The translations under genes and the position numbers were made by a program. From NCBI GenBank assembly GCA_963922205.1, contig CAWUHX010000207.1, forward strand, positions 310,001-374,000: a stretch of DNA of 64,000 bases. The letters are read 5' to 3'. This DNA is from Romanomermis culicivorax (lineage: Eukaryota > Nematoda > Enoplea > Mermithida > Mermithidae). The notes under the pieces are model-generated. The model was given only the letters and a program-made list of their open reading frames with translations. It was not told the origin of the DNA and made no database searches. Every line of letters starts with the position of its first letter. Positions within the stretch are counted from its first letter, which is position 1. Of this stretch, positions 27,001 to 40,039 are shown in pieces.

Positions 27001-27475
27001 CAATGTCTAATGAGCAAGCCACAGATATTGGAGTATCGGTTAGGAGGAAAGCACTAGAAAAATTCATCGACGACATTTTTCCTGATCAAGTGGGATGAAA
27101 GTGGACTTGCTTGCGTAGTCAAGCAGCATTGTACTCGTCAATATAAAAAACAAAATTCAATCGATAGTCCGACTATATTTTCGTGCCCTGGCGACCTTAC
27201 TGTAGGCGACAAAGTTTTAGCTCATTTTCCCAGACCTTACGATCTCGATTACTGGGGCGAAATTCTTTTTATTTCGACTGAATTCGGCAAAATTAAAAAA
27301 TTGAACAGAACTATTTTTGGACGGGAATTGTAGAGGACTTTATTGTCGAAAAAGTTATAGTTAAACGAGGAAAACGAAATGCAGCCGAAGCAGAATTAGC
27401 CGACGACGCCATTTGCTCAAAAACTGTCCATATTGAAGCCAACCAAACGGATTTCACATATTTTTCGGGTAAATG
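27001..27475 (+). pseudogene. decayed exon(s), possibly the 5' part of the BEN gene
   Basis: An ATG at 27001 opens a frame (M-S-N-E-Q-A-T-D-I-G) that shifts near 27094 and again near 27332. With those shifts ignored, coding-like sequence continues to a plausible GTAAATG donor near 27470. The middle contains P-G-D-L-T-V-G-D-K-V-L-A-H-F-P and Y-W-G-E-I-L, reminiscent of a small beta-barrel such as Tudor. It may be an upstream exon of the BEN-domain gene 2 kb away; this is inference. Confidence 0.35.
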
Positions 27476-27479
27476 ATTT

Positions 27480-29400
27480 TATATATTTCTTATAAGATAT
27501 AAAGCACTTATGTAAGACTGTTGCCTCAACTAGGCCCCCATCCCATTCAGGTGCCCGTTGTACTTTGGCGCCCATCTCACTTTCGGGCCTCTTGGTCAGC
27601 TTTTATCAAAAAACGTGCTAGTTTTTGAAAAAGAGGAAAGAGGAAGAAGAACAGAAGAGGAAAATAAACTCTATAAAAAGAATAAAGTACTGAACATCAG
27701 AGTGGAAATCAGACATGCACGGCAAGAATTTTCCCAGGGGGGGGGGGGGGGGTTGTTGGACTTTTTACCCAAGGGTTAAGCTTTCAAAAATACACAACGA
27801 ATTAAAAAATTCAAAAAAAAATATAGGGAAAATTTACGAAAAATTAAAGAAAATTCGAAGAAAATAAAAAAAATTCCCAAGAATTAAAAAAACTATTTAT
27901 AAAAAATTTACAAAACTTCGAAAAAATTGAAAAAAATTGAAAAATACATTTACGAAAAATGAGAGAAATTTACAAAAAAAAATAAAAGAAAATTGAGAAA
28001 ATTTACAAAAAATACAAAAAAAAATTTTTGATTCACAAAAAATAAAAAAAATGCAAAATTTGAAGAAAATAAAACAAATTTACGGAAATAAAAATTTTGA
28101 AAAATTTCCGAAATATTAAAAAATTTTGAAAAAATTTCCAAAAAGAATTGAAAAATTTACAAAAAATAAGAAGAAAATTAAAAAAAAGAAAAATTTGCAC
28201 TAAAAGTCAATTTACTAAACATGAAAAAATTTCCGAAAAATACAAAAGTTGAGTTGAAAGAAAAATTCGAAGAAATTTTTTTAAAAAATTTTAAAATTGA
28301 CAATTTTAAAAAATATACAAAGAATTCTAAAAATTTAGAAAAAATCCACAAAAACGAAAAAAATTCACAAAAAATAAAAAGAAAATTCAGAAAATTTGGG
28401 AAAAATAGAAAAACATTTCAGAAAATTCACAAAAAATTAAAAAAAAATTACAGAAATAAAAATTTTTAAAAATAAAAAAGGTTGAATTGGCTACTTTGAG
28501 GTTGAATTGGCTACTTTTATGATGTCAAAATTACCCCGTTTCGGATACTTATGCTAAATTGATGTCACTTGGTGCGAGAATTTTGACGTCAGATTACCCT
28601 GTTTAGGATACTTACTTTTTGGAGTAGAGAAAATTTACGAAATATGCAAAAAAATTTCAAAAAATTCACAAAAATTTCAAGAAGATAAAAAAATGCACAG
28701 AAATAAAAATTTTGAAAAATTTCGGAAAAATAAAAAAAATTTGAAAAAATTTCCAAAAAATAAAACAAATCACTAAAAGTAAAGAAATTTTGAAAATTTA
28801 CAATAAACAGAAAATACAAAAAAAAGAAAAATTTGCAAGTTTTTCATACAAAATATGCACAAAAATCATGAAAAAAACAGTCCCGAAAAAAGTTCAGGGG
28901 GGGGGTGTTTGACGATTTTTTGGGACACAGGGGGTGGCAGGGTCTCAGGTATGGGGTTTACCCCCTACCCCCCTATGTGTATGTATGGTGGAAATTAACA
29001 GAGTAAAAAATGAGTGAGCAAAAGAAAATAAAAAGATGAAACAAAAAAGCAGAAGGAGCAAAGAAAAGAAAACCGCACAATTGAGAAAAGAAAAAGGACA
29101 GGTACATTATGCCTTGTGTTGACATTTTAAATGAGTAGGTAAATGCATACACGCAGAGCATAAAAATTCTAGAGGTTCCAGTACAATTCCTTCTCTCAAA
29201 ATGTTTAACATTTCCAAATGAAACTGATAAATTTCCATGTAAATTCATGTACTTCTCATGTAAATTCTCATGTAACAGCAATTTCAGACTTGCTGCAATT
29301 GTGCATTAAAAAATAAAATATGAAACCAGAAAACTGGGTTTTTTATCATTTATCAATTCATAAGAAGCATTACTGGCTTAATTTAAAATCAGCTTTCTTC
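27480..29400. repeat. A/T-rich low-complexity DNA with G runs
   Basis: Imperfect AAAAATTTAC/GAAAAATT-type tracts from about 27780 to 28870, bordered by G-rich runs near 27740 and 28895. No gene. Phe-rich or Lys-rich ORFs here are compositional artefacts. Confidence 0.6.
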
Positions 29401-29515
29401 TACAGGTAGCCCACCAGCATCAACTTTCAGTGACGACTCAAACCTGGCTTTATCAGTCTTTGGTGCCTACAAAAGTCCGAATGAAAACTCGACTTCCATT
29501 CCCTCGAAATAAGCA

Positions 29516-30232
29516 TTGGTATCAGAGGATTTATTGAAGCAAATAAATTCAAATCTGATTGAAACGAAAAATACCATGAAGGAAATTTTGGAGTACACTA
29601 AAATATCTGCAGAAAATACAAAAGCTTTGTCCGAAAATTTTAAACTTTTGAACGAGTCTAGTAGAGAAATGATTCAAATTAATACGAAAATTTTGAATAT
29701 TGTGATGGAGACGAGAAACACACTCACAATGCCCTGTACAACACCCAATAATCACAACAGTCTGCCAATAGTGGCCAACTCTCTAACTGACGCTCTGGCC
29801 GACTATTACCATAATGAAGATGACTATTATCCCATTCATACGCCAATTACTGAAATGCTAGAGTGAGGTCAACCTCCGCCTGCTTCAGCCATCTTTTGTT
29901 CGCCATCGTTACAGGTACCTCAAACAATGACGACCCAAAATTTCCTTTCTCAAAGTGAAATTGGACTTATTAGACAAACAGCATTTACGAGAATGCAATT
30001 TTGTACAAAAATGTTACAAAAGCTATATACACCTCAGGAATTAATGAATAGTTATGTACGGGGTGTGCAAGGAAAAGAACCATTGTCGCCGCGGCATATT
30101 CAGCATATCAAAGAAACTGTTATGACTTGTTTTCCACCCCAAACAAACGAAAAATATGCTGACGTTTGGAGAACATGCCACAAAGCAATTGATGCTTTTC
30201 TACGAAAATCGCGGAATAAAAGTGCTCAGTAA
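29516..30232 (+). pseudogene. BEN-domain gene with one in-frame TGA
   Basis: The upstream part (to 29866) is a polar coiled-coil-like segment rich in Asn, Lys and Glu. A TGA at 29864-29866 interrupts it, and 20 codons later the same frame continues at an ATG (29927) into a 101-aa BEN domain. That domain has N-F-L-S-Q-S-E-I-G-L-I, a T-P-Q-E-L-M-N-S-Y-V-R-G-V motif, L-S-P-R-H-I-Q-H-I-K-E-T-V and W-R-T-C-H-K-A-I-D-A-F-L. BEN domains bind DNA or mediate chromatin contacts and occur in animal and DNA-virus proteins. A fragment copy at 42023-42140 has CGA where this copy has TGA, so the stop is a C-to-T change. The downstream ORF alone could still make a BEN-only protein. Confidence 0.6.
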
Positions 30233-30990
30233 ATTTTTTGTGCATAATGTACAGTAATCGTTTGTTTTTCATTCCATGTATAAATAATTTTCTTCATGAG
30301 AGAGAAATTGTATTGCACCAAAATAAAAATAGTAATTTGCGACGGAAAAAATAGTAAGACTGAAGAATTTGTAGTAATTTGGTCTTGAATTCATGTTCAC
30401 ATGCAGTACACTATGAAATATTCATTTGCGATCTCCTTGATGAATTAATTCTCATTTAAATTCTTCCACACTTAGTGATGGTCACACTTGATCGCCGCAC
30501 TTTCATGTTCCTATGACATCCATAGCTAAATAAATAATTTTCGGATATTTCAGCCGGACAGGGAGAAAATCGTGATCAATATTATTTCTATTATCATGAT
30601 GCATGAATATAAATACAAATATAAATAATGTGCATATACAGTATGCTTAGCCAAATGTTTGGAATAATGGACTTTCCATCCTGTGACTGAAAGAACAGGT
30701 GCAAATATCTTTGCTGCACATACTAGAAAGAAAAAATGACATATCCAGTATCTTTGTGCATTTGCCGAAAAAAATTCTGGACACGTCCAGGACGCAAATT
30801 TTTGAGGGTTAGTTTCGCCTGGTAGTGTAGGTAAGATACCTGTCACATACTACATGAGGTAATGGTATACACAAATCTTATGTATTATTTTATCAATGCT
30901 TATATTTTACTTTATCAGTTCTTATGGATACTTATACATGACTTAACTTGTTCCAGCTATGCCTTACTTTATTGGTGTCCTCTAGTACGG
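30233..30990. other. AT-rich spacer, nothing recognised
   Basis: Between the BEN gene and the LTR of copy B. No ORF or repeat that I can support. Confidence 0.5.
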
Positions 30991-32399
30991 TGTCACATTA
31001 GCTGAAATATGAGCCATGTCGCATTAACAAATTAGTGGCCAGTCACATTGATGGGAAAACCCATACCATAAGAAAATACGGCCATGTCACGGTGAGTGAC
31101 ATGCCTGAGATCCCATTGGGTGGCTCCATTTGGTATTCAGTTCAGGAACCTAACCCAGCTGGTACTGACTACAGGAAAACCTATAGTGTACCTCAGTACT
31201 GTCCTTGGGTTTTGCTGCAGAGTAATGGACAATGCTGCCAGGTCAGGGGTGGCAATCTCTAGTCCCATTCAATGAAAATGAAGGGCAATGCCATTTGTGG
31301 AATGGCTAACTGTAGGGGACCCGATTGTAAACCTAAATCCCTTTTTTGGCCCTAACCCAAACAGTTCAAGGGCTACTCTAACTGAGGGAATTCTCAAGGA
31401 GAAACTGACTTAGAGAAGGGTTCCCACAAATATACCCTCAACAACAATAACCCCTGAGAAAATTCATCAAGTCCTCTTCTCAACTACTTCTCGGCAGGGG
31501 GGATGGTTCCCAGATCCGGGGGGGTGACGGGAGCATGTGATGGCAATCTGATTCGGGTTTGGCACGGGGTGTGTACTGTATGCCGGTCGGGGAGGGACAC
31601 AAAACGTTCCTCGAGGGGAGTGAGGGGTGATTCCTAAGCGAAGGGTGATGGGTAACTCCTAGGCACAGGATATGATAATATAACACAGTGGAGGGCATCA
31701 AGTAATATGCAAATTTATCAAGATATTGGTGGCGGATGCAGTAATATGTAAATTTATAAAAATAAGTCGACAGATGCGGAGAAGCATGGTAAAATGCAAG
31801 GGAAGCGATTTAGGCCCAAAAATGAGTACAAAACTAAAGAAACAGGACCTTTTAAAGGGCCTTGTAGACCTACAATATGCCTTGGGCGGAGCTAACAACA
31901 CCGGAGCTAACTTCTGCAGTGGAAATTGCTGCAGAAGATTCCTATGGTCACATAGACATTTTCCAGTTCGAATACATTAAGCATTGGGGCGAGTTTCACT
32001 CTCCATGCTAAACATATGAACGTCGTTTAGAAAGAATCTCCAAACTAGTCATTTTGCCTTGCAAAACATCGCTAGTTTTTACTGAAAAAAGGTGCTCGTA
32101 ATGCTCCAATTATGGCCATGAGCTTGTAGAGCTTATCTTTGGGGGAAATTCTAACTAAGGGGTCACATACCATAGTCTGCATGCGCAACAGCAAAATAAC
32201 AAAATGCAATGGAAATGAAAACACAAAATGAAGCAGAAATGAAACACAAAAAGTACACACAGAAAATGCATGTAAAAATATAATGAACGAAATGCAAAAT
32301 TAAGGGTAATTAATTGTAAAACAGAATGTGGCAAAAAACATAAAGTAAAAACATGATGTGAATCATGTGACGTTGTTCAAAATTTGTCGGCACGTGACA
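30991..32399 (-). repeat. 3' LTR of copy B (1409 bp)
   Basis: TGTCACATTA at 30991 and GCACGTGACA ending 32399, collinear with the LTRs of copies A and C. No convincing polypurine tract is visible upstream (32400 and higher on the minus strand). Confidence 0.7.
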
Positions 32400-33053
32400 T
32401 GGCAGTCGTTCGAAAAAGGGCGTCCTCATCCTTGTGGTGTAGAGGTTTATGCCGCATGTCCGTGGAGGTTAATCGTTCCATTGGGTGTGAAAGCGGGTGG
32501 TCAATGGTCAAATGGTTTTTTGGCGCATTCTGGCTCATGGAGTTATGTCAATGATGTGTGGAGTTGCTGACGTCAATTGATCAGTGTGGTTGGTAATGCG
32601 TGGAGTTGCTGATGCCAGTTGATCCATGTGGTAATGCGTGAAGTTGCCATTTGTCGACCGATACATTAGATCTATAATGAGATTAAAAGAAAAAATTTTA
32701 GAAGTGAGATGCAGGCTATCACAAGAATGCACCTGTGATATGAGGCAATACCCTAGTTTATGCTTTGATCACTGCTCATTCTCTTTTTTGCACTAATGAT
32801 CCAGCATGGAACAAGAGTGGGTATTCCATCAGGGGCACTGCAGTCCTTCGAAAAAGGACATCCTTGTCTGTAAGGTGGACAAAAGAAGAGAAGAGCTACT
32901 TGATTACTGGTCAGAGACCTCAGCATCAAGATGTGGGTCAAGGAGATCTTGTGTAAAATCTCAACTTGCTGACAGAATCAACAAGGGTGCCGTCTCGAAT
33001 ACCTGGGAAGTGGAAAGTATCTCCTCTGCTTCACTTGGTTGATCAGGTGACAC

Positions 33054-34157
33054 CTAGCGTCTAGGCTGATTGACATGCACAGTGTCTTCTTGATCTGTCT
33101 CGAGCTGAATGGTGACATTAGGATATGCCACATTCATTACAAAGTATGGCTCATCGTAAATGGGCAGTAATTTAGGCATAAGACCATGTTTGCTGGTGGT
33201 GCACCATTTTAGCACTTGGTTCCCAACTGTGTATGAAACATCTTGTACTATGCAATTGTCAGACTGAGCATAAGCTGCCTGTGATTTCTCAATCCAACTC
33301 TGGATCAAGGTCAGGGCATTTGTAAAATGTCGTTTGACCTCCATATCATATGTGGAAATATCAATGATATGGGCTGGAGGGCTGAATGAGAGTGCTGCAT
33401 CAACAGGTAGCATGGGCGCATGGCCATAAATGAGCTCAAAGGGTGAATATCCTGAGGACTCATTCATGCTAATGTTGACGGCGAACACAGAATATGGCAG
33501 GTGTTCATCCCAATCAGTATGACCTTGGTGGACATACATACGTAGCCATGTAGCAAGCATTTGATTAGCTCTTTCCACTTCTCCGTTTATCATCCGGTGA
33601 TAAGCGGCGGAGTGGATATTCTTAGTCGAACAGATGGCAGTGATTTCTGTCATCAGTTTTGATGTGAAATTAGTACCAGGGTCAGACTAAAGAATCTGCA
33701 GTGCCCCATGTCTGCAGACAATTTGTGTAACAAAAAGGTGTGCTATGGTTTGCACAGTAATATCCAGAGTAGCGAAAGCTTCAACCCATTTGGTGAAGTA
33801 ATGGATAAAGACTATAATAAAACAGTTCCCAGCCTCACTAGTGGTCATGGGTCTCATACACACGACACCTACTTGATGAAACGGCATGGTAATGGTGATC
33901 GGTTTCAGAGCTGCTCGGGTCTTTTGTCTAGCGGGTTTTTTCTGTTGGCAAAGATCACACCGCTGACAAAAGGACTTGACGTCTGCACTGACGGAAGGCC
34001 AGTGGTACCTGCGGGCGATAAGCCACGCCGTACATTTAGCACGGAAGTGTCCAGCTAGATTGTCATTATGGTGAGCCTCAATAATGGTAGTAACTACGGA
34101 TGGGGGAATGACAATCTTGTTGGACTCACCTGTCCACTTCTGAAGGATGTTATCCAA
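33054..34157 (-). pseudogene. integrase of copy B
   Basis: An HHCC zinc domain (H-H-N-D-N-L-A-G-H-F, C-Q-R-C-D-L-C-Q), then the core. The first catalytic Asp is replaced by His (V-F-I-H-Y-F-T-K-W; copy C has F-I-D-Y-F). The second Asp region (S-D-P-G-T-N-F) follows a stop near 33686, and Glu is in G-E-V-E-R-A-N. The C-terminal part through P-K-L-L-P-I-Y-D is complete here, unlike in copy C. Inactive as it stands. Confidence 0.75.
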
Positions 34158-34190
34158 CAGGTGGTAGCCATTAACATCATTCTGGTCACC

Positions 34191-34769
34191 CTAGGGTTTT
34201 AGTGACTTAAGAATGGAGGCTAATTCCGGATCCTCAAATTGAGCTGCGAGAAGGTCATGGTGCTGCGCATCCTGTGATATCTCTGCATAAGACTCAGACC
34301 TGGCCAGGCTCTGCACACCATCAGTGGTCCTTTGGGATGATCTCGCCAGGTGCTGTGCACCATCGGAGATCATCATAATTTCTCCCTTTGTTCTGTATAG
34401 GGGAGTATTGTGGATACTCTCCCTGGCAAGGGAATTAGGATCAGGAAGGCGTGATAATGCGTCAGCATTACCATTAGATGGACCTTTTCGCGGCCGAATT
34501 GTCAGTTTGAATTCAGCTAGCGCGAGGCCCCACCAAGCTATCTGGGCTGAAGGGTTAGGTTTCTCCAACACAGCCTTAACAACCGTATGATTGGTCTCAA
34601 TGACCACCTCATGTTGAAAGAGGTAAGGCCGAAAGTGCTTGACAAAATGGACAACAGCGAGAGTCTCCAACACTGTAATAGTGTAGTTCTTCTCAGCTGC
34701 CGTTAACCCTTCACTGGCATAGGCGACAGGATGGGCGTATTCATCATCGTCTAACTGGCTCAGAACCAC
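34191..34769 (-). pseudogene. RNase H and connection region of copy B
   Basis: The frame begins inside the gypsy RNase H domain (Y-A-S-E-G-L-T-A-A-E-K-N-Y, E-T-N-H-T-V-V-K) and continues into the linker before integrase. The preceding part, with the D-A-S-I-S-G motif, is separated by a stop. The E-T-N-H motif has Asn where Asp is normal in gypsy RNase H (T-D-H); copy C shares this. Confidence 0.65.
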
Positions 34770-35036
34770 TCCTATTCCCGAAATACTGGCATCTGTTTGA
34801 AGGATGAAGGATTACGTAAAGTCTGGATGGCGCAGAATAGGAGGATTTGTCGGCAATCTTCCGAGTTCGTTGAATGCTGCTTGCTGAGGTTTTGACCACA
34901 GGAAAGTAACTTCCTTCTGTAAAAGCTAGGTCAGCAGCTCACTGAGCTGGGCGCAACCAGGGATGAAACTCCTACAATAAGACACAAGGCAAAGAAAAGA
35001 CTTGATGTCTTTAGCATTCTGTGGAATGGGTAGATC

Positions 35037-35630
35037 CTAGAGGGCAGCCAATTCGACTTTATCTGGTTCTAGGCCATTCTGTGAGATATGGTAGCCTAGA
35101 TATTCCACCTCAGAGTGCGAGAACTTGCACTTGCTCAGTCTGATCTTCATTTCACCCTGACGAAGATGCGTAAACACATCTGTCAGCCACTCAAGCATCT
35201 GGGTGTGAGAGTTCCTGAACACCAAGATGTCATCGAGGTAGGTCAATTCTGTAGGCCTCTGCAATCTAGTGAGAAGCAGGTCCATGAGACATTGGAACAT
35301 CTCAGGGGCATTGCAGAGACCAAAAGGCAGATAGTTGAACTGGTAAAGTCCAATAGGCATATTAAATGCTGTCTTCTCTTTGTCTGCCTGAGCAATAGGT
35401 ATAGACCGGTAGGTGTTAGCCTGATCAAGGGTAGTAAAGCATTTCATACCCTTGAGTGTGTCAAGGATGTCATCAATCTGTGGTAGAGGGTAGACATCCT
35501 TTTGAGTGACCTCATTAAGACCACGAAAGTCAACACATCTCCGGTGTTACCCATTTTTCTTGTGCACCAGGATGGTATTTGAAGCCCATGGTGATGTGCT
35601 AGGCCCAATAATACCTTTTTACTGGAGCGC
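35037..35630 (-). pseudogene. reverse transcriptase of copy B, N-terminus deleted
   Basis: Gypsy-type RT with L-P-F-G-L-C-N-A-P and the catalytic Y-L-D-D-I-L-V-F intact. It begins at the deletion junction near 35630, where the codons before K-G-I-I-G-P-S-T-S-P-W join directly to env sequence, and has a frame break near 35550. Confidence 0.7.
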
Positions 35631-36783
35631 GTTAGTCACTGTCTTGCAGATGTCACTGCAGCACCATGAGTACATCACATCCATTGTTTGGTTAGTGCTA
35701 TAAAAGCCAGGGCCTATACTCACGAGCTTTTGTAAACCAAACGCCTTCCTATGATGTGCTAGCATACAAGCCGCAGGCTCTAGATGCTGAGTAGTAATGG
35801 CGTCTGCAGTAATGCCCCTAGATCCAAAGAAACCAGTGTTAGTGCAGACTTTACGGTTACGCAATGTGCATTTCCATGCTAACGTAGTGATTGGATCAGA
35901 ACTAGGAACATACACTGTGACATTCATGCATCGTGGACTTCATGAAAATTTTGGTGGCTTGCATTCTACTTTTTGAGGTAGCTCAACTGGATGACCGCTT
36001 CTTGAAAGAGCACATAATTGGTACTGAGTAGCATGTATTGCGGAGCTCATTCCTAAGAACAGTAGTGTCACAAAGGCCCCACTTATTATATAAAAGCTAT
36101 TTACAAACAATGTCTGTAAATATACACCAATATTCACATTGTAAGCCCCTTGGGCGGTTTCATTCTTCGTCTCATTATCAAATAATATCAGCTCCACACC
36201 GGGGAAGTCAATGACCAGGCCCCTGCATGGCTGGCCTTCGCGAAGAACGCCAATCTTCAGGGACTGTGGGGCGGTAGCTGTCAGGAAAGGGAACACCTCG
36301 ATGATGCTGACATCATTGTTGACAGTGCACAATGTCTCTCCAAAGGCGTTGGTGACCTTGGTCGACAAACTAGTCGCGGCAGCCACTGATCTCTGCTGGG
36401 CAATTGCAGCCAGCATTTGGGCTCCTGTCTTTGTTGTTGACAGTATGGCAGCAACAACTGCTGGGGGCTGCACGTAGCGACTCGCATGTTCCACAGCGTG
36501 GCAGACGGTGTCCACTGCCAGCGATGACAACTCACTGTCCAACAAGATCTTATGGATGGGTCTTGCCCGAATAGTGCTGGTGGCGATGAATTTGAGCGCT
36601 CATCAAGCGACCTCGGGGCCCCAATATCCACAATGCCACTGGTGCCAAAAGCAGTGCCCTTGGCAGATGTGAGCATCTCGACCTCGAACGGCTCATTGAG
36701 CAATGCCTAGGGTAGGTGCGGATACTTCTTGGCCAAATTGGTTCACCAAATGACCCACATTGCATTGGTGACGGACAATAAAT
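35631..36783 (-). pseudogene. X protein and env N-terminal remains of copy B
   Basis: X sequence (D-I-G-A or I-S-S-G variants of copies A and C, ending near 36160) lies in pieces. The env signal region and first third of the ectodomain follow ([26 protein letters not shown]), ending at C-C-S-D-I-C-K-T-V-T-N, where the deletion begins. The rest of env and both retropepsins are gone. Confidence 0.65.
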
Positions 36784-36869
36784 CTGTAAATGAGAAATCA
36801 TTAAAGTGCGTGACTTACAAGGACCTCTGATTTTCAGACCTGAAATGTCAGAAAAAGATGGTAGTATAC
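36784..36869 (-). other. gag-X intron, copy B
   Basis: 86 nt, donor GTATAC and acceptor TTTACAG on the minus strand, at the equivalent position and phase as copies A and C, although the flanking frames are broken. Confidence 0.55.
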
Positions 36870-38531
36870 CTATCAGATTCATCGATTCCACTTGACCGAT
36901 GACCTCAGCGTGGAGTCTGTGGAATTCGGGGTGGCGGCCCTTGGGCGGCAAAATGGGCCAGAGGCACCAGTCTCACTGCTTCCATCAATCAGTACAATAC
37001 AACTACGCTGACATCGCCAGTTGTTTTCAGTGTCCTTGATGGGTTTAAAGTGAAAGGCATCATGTACTTTGGTGGCAGCGGGGGTAAGAGAGATGTTGGT
37101 GCCGATGCCCAAACCACTGCAGCGGCTAAAAATCCAATACTGATTACACAGACAGGATAACACAGTTGTGAAAGATCTGCCAGGTGTTCAGCAAGCACTT
37201 TATTATTCAGATCAAACAGATCTGAGTGAGGAAGACCGTCAGTAGCCCCAATGGTGTTATTTTGCAAAGGGGGTGGCTGATATTGGTTCCCCATCCTGTT
37301 AAGAGCTGAATTAGCATATTTCCGAGGATACCCACTTGTCCCCTGGGGAGAGTAACTGGAATTTACATAGTCATTCTCACCAGGCATAGTCGGATTCGGA
37401 TTTGGGCAGGCCCTAGCCCTGTGCACGCATATTTGACAGCAATGCCGAGAGGGTCTGTCGCATTGATCAGTTGGGTGTGCCCTCGTTCGACAAACATAGC
37501 AAGGGCTGGTGTTGGTGGGGGCCGCATTGCTAGGACCCGCGCTGTTGGGACATTGAGCCTGGCAACTGGCGTTGTTGTGGGTGCAACATCCATGGTAGGA
37601 GCACATCTGTAAATGTGCCCCAGAGGAGCGATCGCCAGTGTTTTGGACATGTGCTGACTGCTGTGTAGGCAGCATCAGGTTCCTCAGAGCTGGCGCCATT
37701 TGCTGAGCTGTAAGTCGCACAATATGGGCTGTGAGCTGGGCGATCTCCAATTGTAATCACTGAATCGCTTCAGACAGAGTCGACGATGGACGTTAAGCCT
37801 TGCTCCTTTGGTTCGGCATTGACCTGACATTATCAGTGGTCTTTTGTTCTAAAGAGAAAACAGCATTAGATGGCAGTATACCTAATCTAATCCTGAAAAA
37901 TCTGTGATTCTGCGTAACAGGCTGGTTTAAGAGTCTCTTGAAGAGTTGTAAACTCCCTGAACTTAATACTATCTCAGAGGGCTGGTTTCAGCCCCCTCAG
38001 AAAGATAGGTTTTATAATCTAATCTCTGAAGTCAGTCATGAGATCTGGATAAGCCACCCTGGATAGTCTCTTAAGGTGCTCAAGATAAGTTATCACAGAC
38101 TCAGTCGGCTTCTGCAGATGATCTTGGATCAACTGCTGATGCAGATCTGAGTCACGCCCTACTGGAAAGTCTTTCCGTAGAAAAGTTGTAAACTCTTTGT
38201 AGGGGGTTGGCTGTGGAGTACCACTGATAAAGTCCAGATAGGATGCAAGAGCAGGATCTGCAAGGCAAGACTCCAAAAATGTGATTTTATATGCATGATC
38301 TGTTTCACTTACCCCTTGAAGTGTAAGGAAATGGGTCAAGTGAGATATAAAATCCCTTATAGACTCACCAAAAGCACCCGAAAACATAGGAGGGGCCATG
38401 AAGCTGGACATGGGAGGGTGCCTCCGACCACTTATAGCCTCCAGCTTTTGGTTGAGTGGTCCAAGGGCATTCTCAAATGCAACCTGGACCTTATTCTCAA
38501 TCTGTGGAGGTAGGTCTACTTCTGACTTCAT
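36870..38531 (-). pseudogene. gag of copy B
   Basis: The N-terminal 170 codons (38531-38019) are open and match copy A closely. The middle is broken; the CCHC knuckle region ([14 protein letters not shown]) and the Pro-rich linker are at 37750-36989. The conserved intron donor to X is at 36869. Confidence 0.75.
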
Positions 38532-40039
38532 AGCTGAGAATTTGTCTTCCCGTAAGGTATCTAAGACTGATAATCATGCTTGTGAAGCTATTGGATCAAA
38601 CTGAATAGAGAGAGGCTCACTGGTCTGTCTAAATTTAGTACTAAGATGACAGGAACGTCTAGGTGTCTCTATTTTGTGAGAATAAGGTAAGTGTTACCCT
38701 TGGAAACTCGCGGTGAAGAGGCGCCAGAATTTCTGGACTGTTTTTGTGACCAGGTTTTTGAGGCTCTAAAGGCTTGTTCTCTACAATAACTAGCGACCAC
38801 TTGGTAATGGGGCTAGCAAAGAACAAGGTTCGTAGCTCTCAGAAAGGCGCATGCAATTAGGTTGACATAGAAGGGAATTTATCTGGTCACCTATATACTT
38901 AGAGGTGTAACCCACTGTGAGGAGAAGGGAACTGTTACGTCCCAAATAAATGAAGAAAGATGGGGCTAGTTCAGTTAATTTGAACCAAAATAAATGGATT
39001 TGAATAAAATGGTGGTTTCCCAGCCGGAAAGGGATGAGAGAACTCGTGTGGATGGATAAACCTGCTCAAAAGGGATTTTATTTGGACGTTAAGCCCGTTG
39101 TACTAGTTTACAAAACCTTGGATTTGGGAGAACTCATAACTGACAAAGTCCTACTCACCAGGAGTAGCGCGTGAAGTAGCTTAGGAAGATAATCAGAAAA
39201 AGTGGACAACTTAAAGTAAACTTAGGGGGTGTGAATAGATAGGGATAAAATTAGTTTAGACACCAGATTATGCAAAGGGGATGCGCTTTTACGCAACCGG
39301 CCTCACTCACTAGGAGCAATTGCGATCTCTGTAAAGTGTGATGACTAGACAGAAGGTTCCCAAGGGCACATGTACTTTACAATCATGCCCAAAATGGGAG
39401 CTCTCATTTTGAACAGAATGGGTACTCTCCAGGAGCATTATATACAGCTGGTGGGGGGGATTACAATCACTGAGATGAAGTGAGGTTCGCTAGGTCACCA
39501 GTTGGAGGCAAGAGCACCAGGTACCAAGGTGCTATTCTGACACACTCAGTCAGTAAAATTGTGGCATGGGGGTCTTTGGCCCAGCTTTGCCTAGTCGAGC
39601 TGGGGATATGCTGGCTTCCTCCTATGATTCGAGGCAGGCTCAAAGCATCTTTGAGACAGGGGTACAGTCTGTCTCAGGGAAATGAGTGTAAAGTAAGGAC
39701 TGAGGTGGACCCAGTTGTAGTGTTTAGGTGGACTCTAACATCTTTGCAGAGGCCGACTAGCGGTATATTATGCTATATGGACAACCAAGGGAGGCGGACT
39801 CGGGATTAAGGGGCAACTCTAGTGCCGACATTATTAGGCCAGCTAATGAAGGCATTTGAGTGAAAGAAGTATTACAGGGTATTAAAGTATTAGTATTAAA
39901 GAAGTATTTTTATTTACACTCTGGGCCCAACCAGTGAATATGTCCTTATATGTGGGGAATTATTCGGGCCGGGACACTACAGAAGATCATAGATGAGAAG
40001 AAATGTGAGAAATTCAAATAAGGAATTTACAAGAAGGTT

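Noticed and set aside
28221..28469. Lys/Phe-rich ORFs at 27.9-28.8 kb
   Set aside because: Composition of A/T tracts only.
30550..30846. 98-codon minus-strand ORF
   Set aside because: No similarity, no motif, AT-rich noncoding context.
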